Source of the DNA: OMOG01 sp041485845
Lineage (GTDB): Bacteria; Acidobacteriota; Terriglobia; Bryobacterales; Bryobacteraceae
Assembly (NCBI GenBank): GCA_041485845.1
Contig: JBGPKH010000342.1
Coordinates: 1 to 9,429, forward strand
DNA: 9,429 nucleotides
Direction: 5' to 3'
The notes under the pieces are model-generated. The model did not search any database and was not told the origin of the DNA. It was given only the letters and a program-made list of their open reading frames with translations. This document shows positions 7,020 to 9,429 of this stretch, piece after piece (the stretch's first letter is position 1; every line of letters starts with the position of its first letter). Both the position numbers and the translations under genes were made by a program.

Positions 7020-8431
7020 TGACCCGTTACCTCACTGATCGCCCGGCAATCGCTCTCTCCCAGGTGATCCTGGCGGTGGTGTTGTCCATCGCACTGGGTG
7101 GCTGCTCCGGCATCCGCTACCAGCGGCCGGAGATTCCTGTTCCTCCGGGCTATCGCGGAGACACCATCGCGCCCGGCGCGGCCAACGGCGGCGAGCCTGG
7201 CAGTCTCGGCGAACTCCGATGGCAGGACCTGATCCAGGACGAGGAGTTGTCGCGGCTGATCCAGGAAGCGCTCGGCCACAACCTGGACGTGCAGATTGCT
7301 GCCGCGCGCGTGTTGGAAGCCATGGCGCAACTGAGCGTTTCGCGGTCGGCGCGCCAACCGTCGGTAAACGCACTGGGCAGCTACAACAATCTCCGGGCAA
7401 CCGAAGGCGATACCAATTACACAAACCTCTCCGTCAGCCTGGGTTGGGAACTCGACCTCTGGGGACGAATCCGCAACACCAGCGCAGCCGCACGGTCCAC
7501 CTTACTTGCCAATGAGCAGGCGCGGCGAGTGGTCCTGCAAACGCTGGTGAGCGATGTGGCGGGTGCTTACTTCCTGCTGCGCGACCTGGATCTCGAACTC
7601 GAAATCACCCGGCGCACACTCATGCTGCGCGAGGAATCCCTCGATCTGATTCAGCTTCGTGTCGAGAACGGCTATTCCTCCGAAATCGATCTCCACCAGG
7701 CCGAAGTGCTCGTGAAGACCGCCCGCACCGCGCTCACCGGCCTGGAACTGCAGAGCGAGCAGACGGAAAACCAGCTTGCCTTTCTGCTTGGCCGGAATCC
7801 CGGGCCAATTGTCCGCGGCCGTTCCCTGCTCGAACAGGAACTGGCCCCCAGCCTTCCTGCCGGCTTGCCGTCGACGCTGTTGGACCGGAGGCCCGATATC
7901 CGCCAGGCGGAGCAGCAACTGGCGGCCGATCACGCCCTGGTGGCCGTCGCCAAAGCTGCGTTCTTCCCCACCATTTCGCTGACATCGGCGGCCGGGGTTG
8001 AAACCTCCGCTCTGCGCAACCTGTTCAAGGCCTCCAGCGGGACGTGGTTTTTCGGACCGGCGGGAAGTCTGCCGATCTTCAACGCCGGCGCAATCAGAGC
8101 CGGCGTGCGCAGCGCCGAAGCGCGCCGCCAGCAGTCCCTGCTCGCCTACCAGAAGACCGTGCAACAGGCCTTCCGCGAGGTGGCGGATTCTCTCGCCGCT
8201 TATCGAAAGCTGGCCGAACTGCGGACCCAGCAGGAAGGGCTCGTCGAGAGCTTGCGACAGGGTGTGGAACTCGCCGATCTCGCGTACAAGGGCGGCGTTG
8301 CGAGCTACCTGGAATGTCTCGATGCCGAACGTCAATTGCTGGATCAACAACTCCAGCTTGTTCGAATCCGGCGCGAAGAATTGACCAACGTGATCGTCCT
8401 CTATCGCGCCCTGGGAGGCGGCTGGCAGTAG
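7019..8431 (+). CDS. Outer membrane efflux lipoprotein (OprM/NodT family)
   Basis: A 470-aa TolC-like outer membrane channel that works with a periplasmic adaptor and an inner membrane pump to expel drugs or other compounds. The signal peptide (1-28) ends in a lipobox, ALGGC, with C29 as the probable lipidated residue. The two repeated outer-membrane-efflux domains are visible: about 70-260, with LDVQIAAARVLEA and LGWELDLWGRIRN, and about 280-465, with LLDRRPDIRQAEQQLAA, AKAAFFPTISLT and GSLPIFNAG. Length and motif order are normal, and I see no damage. The start ATG overlaps the adaptor gene's stop (TAATG), implying translational coupling. Unusually, no RND pump gene lies between the two, although adaptor-pump-channel order is common. 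The substrate is unknown. Confidence 0.95.
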   Translation: MTRYLTDRPAIALSQVILAVVLSIALGGCSGIRYQRPEIPVPPGYRGDTIAPGAANGGEPGSLGELRWQDLIQDEELSRLIQEALGHNLDVQIAAARVLEAMAQLSVSRSARQPSVNALGSYNNLRATEGDTNYTNLSVSLGWELDLWGRIRNTSAAARSTLLANEQARRVVLQTLVSDVAGAYFLLRDLDLELEITRRTLMLREESLDLIQLRVENGYSSEIDLHQAEVLVKTARTALTGLELQSEQTENQLAFLLGRNPGPIVRGRSLLEQELAPSLPAGLPSTLLDRRPDIRQAEQQLAADHALVAVAKAAFFPTISLTSAAGVETSALRNLFKASSGTWFFGPAGSLPIFNAGAIRAGVRSAEARRQQSLLAYQKTVQQAFREVADSLAAYRKLAELRTQQEGLVESLRQGVELADLAYKGGVASYLECLDAERQLLDQQLQLVRIRREELTNVIVLYRALGGGWQ

Positions 8432-8458
8432 CGAACTCGTCATGGACTCTTAGCCGGC

Positions 8459-8482
8459 CGGGGCCTCACTCCGCCGGCCCCG
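8459..8482. terminator. Possible bidirectional terminator between convergent genes
   Basis: CGGGGCC (8459-8465) and GGCCCCG (8476-8482) form a perfect 7-bp GC stem with a 10-nt loop. It sits in the 34-nt gap after the channel gene and overlaps the last codons of the convergent ABC gene. No T tract follows on either strand, so termination is uncertain. Confidence 0.4.
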
Positions 8483-9429
8483 TGCCAGGCTTCTTAGGAT
8501 CGCCGCGCGTTGGGCGTTTCCGCGGCTTGACCGGCTTGGGCGCCGGCGAGATCTCCCTGAACTTGCCGTAGTCCATCCCGAGTACCCGGTCCGCGACGTG
8601 GAAATAACGATCGTCATGCGTGACCACCACCACCGTTCTACCGCGGTTCTTCAGTTCCGGCAGCAAGGTTTCGTAGAAATAGCCGCGGAAATGCACATCC
8701 TGGTCCGCCGCCACCTCGTCGAAAACATAGACGGGTTTGTCTTCCAGGCAGGCCACGACCAGGGCCAGCCGCTTGCGCTGCCCGGTCGACAGGTGAGTAT
8801 TGGTGAAGCCCCCGTCACGAAAAGCGGTCTTGCCGGACAACTCCATCACTTCGAGCAACGCGTTGATGCGCTCGGGTGTCGCATCGCTCAACCCGTGGAG
8901 TTTATCGAACAGGTAGAAGTCCGAGAAGATGGCCGAAAACAGGTTTCTGTAAGATAGATTGGATGTTGGCCGGTCCGATTTCCACATCGTCGACGCGAAT
9001 GGTTCCCTGCGCCGGCCAATACAGGGCGGTGAACAGCTTGAGAAAGCTCCTCTTTCCGCTGCCGTTGCCGCCGACCAGGAACAGGATTTCACCCCGCCGG
9101 ACTTCGCCGTCTATGGGGCCCACCTGAAACGTGGCATTACCGTCCGGATCCCGATACGTGAAGCAGACTCCATCGAACCGGATGGCCTGGAAGGAACTCA
9201 TGTCGACCAACGGTGACGCTTCGTTTCCGGTGGATTTCGTCAGGGCCTCGTCCAGGCTCGCTTCCAGGCTACGAAGGTTGTCAACCGTCACATTCACCTG
9301 CGCCAGTACGGGAACCATCGAGACCACGGCGGTGAGGGGTCCGAAGAAGAACAGGATGGCAGCCACGATCTTCGCAGCCGATCCTGAAAATGATATTGCG
9401 ACCACGGGAAGAACAAAGGCGACCGCCCC
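8466..9429 (-). pseudogene. PvdE/SyrD-type ABC exporter (cyclic peptide/siderophore export family), frameshifted, 5' end outside window
   Basis: An ABC exporter fusing a membrane domain to an ATPase, of the family that moves peptides or siderophore precursors across the inner membrane. Only the C-terminal part is present. The membrane end reads AVAFVLPVVAISFSG and ILFFFGPLTAVVSMVPV, typical of this family. The ATPase part has Walker A GGNGSGKRS, family signature LSTGQRKRLAL (in place of LSGGQ), Walker B VYVFDEVAADQD and the H-loop VVTHDDRYFHVADRV. Two defects are visible. The residue after the Walker A lysine is Arg, where Ser or Thr normally binds magnesium. The frame also breaks at about 8952-8961: VDDVEIGPANIQ is in one frame and SYRNLFSAIFSDFYLFD in another. 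The protein would end with an extra Lys/Pro-rich tail of about 27 residues. It is convergent with the channel gene and probably not part of the same unit. Confidence 0.88.

Overview
This 9.4 kb window of GC-rich bacterial DNA most resembles an Acidobacteriota genome of the Solibacter/Bryobacter type. I judge this from the protein style of DnaG and RpoD, the dnaG-rpoD order, and the hairpin-rich intergenic repeats. No 16S rRNA is present, so the assignment is an inference.

Left part (1-1274): an OmpR/PhoB-type response regulator (237-911) lies between two near-identical direct repeats of about 181 bp (1-181 and 1092-1274). Each repeat contains a compact run of four hairpins with imperfect terminal inverted repeats, like a REP or MITE-type element. 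Between the regulator and the second repeat is a remnant of a HicB-like antitoxin gene (1007-1117). Its reading frame ends inside the repeat.

Middle part (1353-4962): the housekeeping core. DNA primase dnaG (1353-3197) is followed, 79 nt later, by the primary sigma factor rpoD (3277-4962). Both are intact and show their expected motifs.

Boundary (4963-5733): about 770 nt without an intact gene. On the minus strand, 5221-5265 is the 3' half of a tRNA-Thr (anticodon CGT), cut exactly at the anticodon loop. This is the usual scar of an integrative element that uses a tRNA 3' end as its attachment site. The geometry puts the integrated DNA on the higher-coordinate side.

Right part (5734-9429): export genes, two of them damaged. 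An RND-type membrane fusion protein gene (5734-7019) carries a frameshift near 6640-6656. It overlaps the start of an intact OprM/NodT-type outer membrane lipoprotein gene (7019-8431). No RND pump gene lies between or beside them. Convergent to these is a PvdE/SyrD-type ABC exporter gene (8466 to past the right edge), with a frameshift near 8952-8961 and an altered Walker A motif. The undamaged dnaG/rpoD side next to broken transporter genes fits a decaying genomic island starting at the tRNA scar.

I see no convincing new multi-gene system. The most notable signals are the repeat-flanked regulator with the hicB remnant, and the tRNA scar beside degraded export genes.
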